A stretch of 64,000 nt of DNA from Massilia sp. erpn (GTDB lineage: Bacteria > Pseudomonadota > Gammaproteobacteria > Burkholderiales > Burkholderiaceae_D): positions 1,426,001 to 1,490,000 of the forward strand of contig NZ_CP053748.1 of assembly GCF_024400215.1 (NCBI RefSeq), read 5' to 3'. This document shows positions 63,004-64,000 of this stretch, piece after piece. How positions within the stretch are numbered: the first letter of the stretch is position 1; every line of letters begins with the position of its first letter. Below the pieces are notes generated by a model. It did no database searches. It was given only the letters and a program-made list of their open reading frames with translations, and had not been told where the DNA came from. The position numbers and the translations under genes were made by a program.

Positions 63004-64000
63004 CGGCTCAAACGCTCGGGTACGCGCGCCGCCTCGCAGGCCGACCAGTATTTGTGGAAGGTGGAGGCGGTGTTGATCAGGTAGGCGCAGTCGCGCCAGC
63101 CCAGGCGCGTGAGCCAGACGGCGGCGTTCAGCATGCGGCGGCTGATCAGGTGCTCGGGGAAGCGCTGGCTGGCGAGCAGCTGGCGCCCCTTGTCGGCGGC
63201 ATGGCGACGCATCTGCCGCAGTACGGATGGGTCGAAGTAATCGTGCCACTGGTATTTCAGGCCGCTGGGCATGGGCAGCGCGCAAGGCACGTGGCCGGGA
63301 TAGGCTTGCCATGGAATGGTATCCAGTCCATTCGGGAAGCGTGCCAGCCAATCCATATAGAAGCGATGTTCCAGGAAGGCATCCACCGGCTGGCGCAGCA
63401 CGGTTTCCAGGAAGCTGGCGTCGAGGAAGGGCAGCTGGAATTCCATGCGCTCGCGGTCGATCTCTTCGAAATGCTGGGCCAGATGGCGGCGCTGGTCATT
63501 GAACATCAGGAAGAGGTGGAAGGCGCGGCCCCGGTCTTCGCCCTGGATGGCGTCCAGTTCCTCCAGCGCACCTTGCAGCGGCAAGCCTTGCAGGGTTTCG
63601 CGCATGGCGGCCGGGATGATGCGCGAAGGCAGTCCCTTGTTGAAGCGGGCCAGCGCCTCGGCCGGCGCGCCGCGCTGCATGGCCGCCACCAGTTCGCGGT
63701 CCATATACACATGGCCGAGCGAAACGCTGCCGCCATCGCCTGACCACAACAGACGCGGACGGTCGCTGGCCAGCGGGCCGAATTCGTGGCGCATCCATTC
63801 CTTCAGCTCCGGCTTGTGATAACCGCGTCCGGCATCGCTGCCTTCCTGCACCAATTGCACATGGCGCGTGCCAAGATGCTCCGCCATCAGCTTGGCGAAG
63901 ACCTGATCCTGCTTGCCATCCGGCGCAAGATTGAATGTGTAGACAGCGGAGCCGATGGCGTGCAGCCCGCCGACAATGGCGCGCGAATCCAGGCCGCCGC
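63000..64000 (-). CDS. Asparagine-synthase-like protein, 3' part (5' end outside the window)
   Basis: The reading frame is open to the window end. Its start there (GGLDSRAIVGGLHAIG) is the ATP-binding SGGLDS loop of the AsnB-type amidotransferase C-terminal domain. Later parts include LLWSGDGGSVSLGHVYMDRE and FQLPFLDASFLETVLR, typical of this fold. About 333 residues are visible. An N-terminal glutaminase domain, if present, lies beyond. Coupling to a ferredoxin suggests a peptide- or sugar-modifying role rather than asparagine supply. Confidence 0.82.
   Translation of the reverse strand, partial: GGLDSRAIVGGLHAIGSAVYTFNLAPDGKQDQVFAKLMAEHLGTRHVQLVQEGSDAGRGYHKPELKEWMRHEFGPLASDRPRLLWSGDGGSVSLGHVYMDRELVAAMQRGAPAEALARFNKGLPSRIIPAAMRETLQGLPLQGALEELDAIQGEDRGRAFHLFLMFNDQRRHLAQHFEEIDRERMEFQLPFLDASFLETVLRQPVDAFLEHRFYMDWLARFPNGLDTIPWQAYPGHVPCALPMPSGLKYQWHDYFDPSVLRQMRRHAADKGRQLLASQRFPEHLISRRMLNAAVWLTRLGWRDCAYLINTASTFHKYWSACEAARVPERLSR

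Overview
The window is GC-rich, gene-dense bacterial DNA. It fits a betaproteobacterium of the Oxalobacteraceae (Massilia/Duganella/Janthinobacterium type). The evidence is a bc1 operon followed by sspA-sspB, a fused one-polypeptide indolepyruvate:ferredoxin oxidoreductase, a fused isobutyryl-CoA mutase IcmF, an ftrABCD-type ferrous iron importer as in Bordetella/Burkholderia, and a long Tad (Flp) pilus operon. The genus is inference; no rRNA is present.

Layout. 1-4.8 kb: the end of a histidine kinase, then three linked exported or unknown proteins; the first two look like one Tat lipoprotein split by a frameshift. 4.8-10.6 kb: aqpZ and a Fur-controlled ftr operon carrying an extra outer-membrane porin. 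10.7-12.2 kb: a small accessory patch next to tRNA-Thr, with a BPSL0067-type effector and periplasmic immunity partner and a Phd antitoxin with a truncated PIN toxin. 12.2-20.2 kb: core genes (sspB, sspA, petCBA, mscL, a DegS-like protease, a DUF2461 protein, a GIN-domain protein). 20.2-33.2 kb: a 14-gene tad/flp operon on the minus strand, mostly coupled by 4-base ATGA overlaps. 33.6-35.9 kb: a diguanylate cyclase and an HD-GYP protein facing each other. 36.0-39.0 kb: a LysR regulator, a glycosyltransferase and a MazF-like toxin-antitoxin pair.

39.2-46.2 kb holds the fused iorAB and icmF genes, which could together handle branched-chain acyl-CoA. A palindrome in a MerR-type 19-bp spacer sits in front of icmF. 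46.3-49.5 kb is an accessory patch: an orphan RHH-like gene, an AAA ATPase, an orphan barstar with two unknown genes, and a zinc-ribbon protein. A 36-bp palindromic module is duplicated about 20 bp in front of the ATPase gene and of the three-gene barstar cassette. This is the best candidate in the window for an undescribed system.

49.5-58.6 kb is a disaccharide-use locus (two LacI regulators, an MFS transporter, beta-phosphoglucomutase, a GH65 phosphorylase, a TonB-dependent receptor) with clear operator palindromes. 58.7-64 kb holds a small coiled-coil protein, a pair of long hairpin repeats, an MBL-fold hydrolase divergent from a TetR regulator, a MoaD-like protein with a propeller protein, a 2Fe-2S ferredoxin, and the 3' part of an asparagine-synthase-like gene that runs off the end.

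No CRISPR array, rRNA, insertion sequence or phage module was seen.
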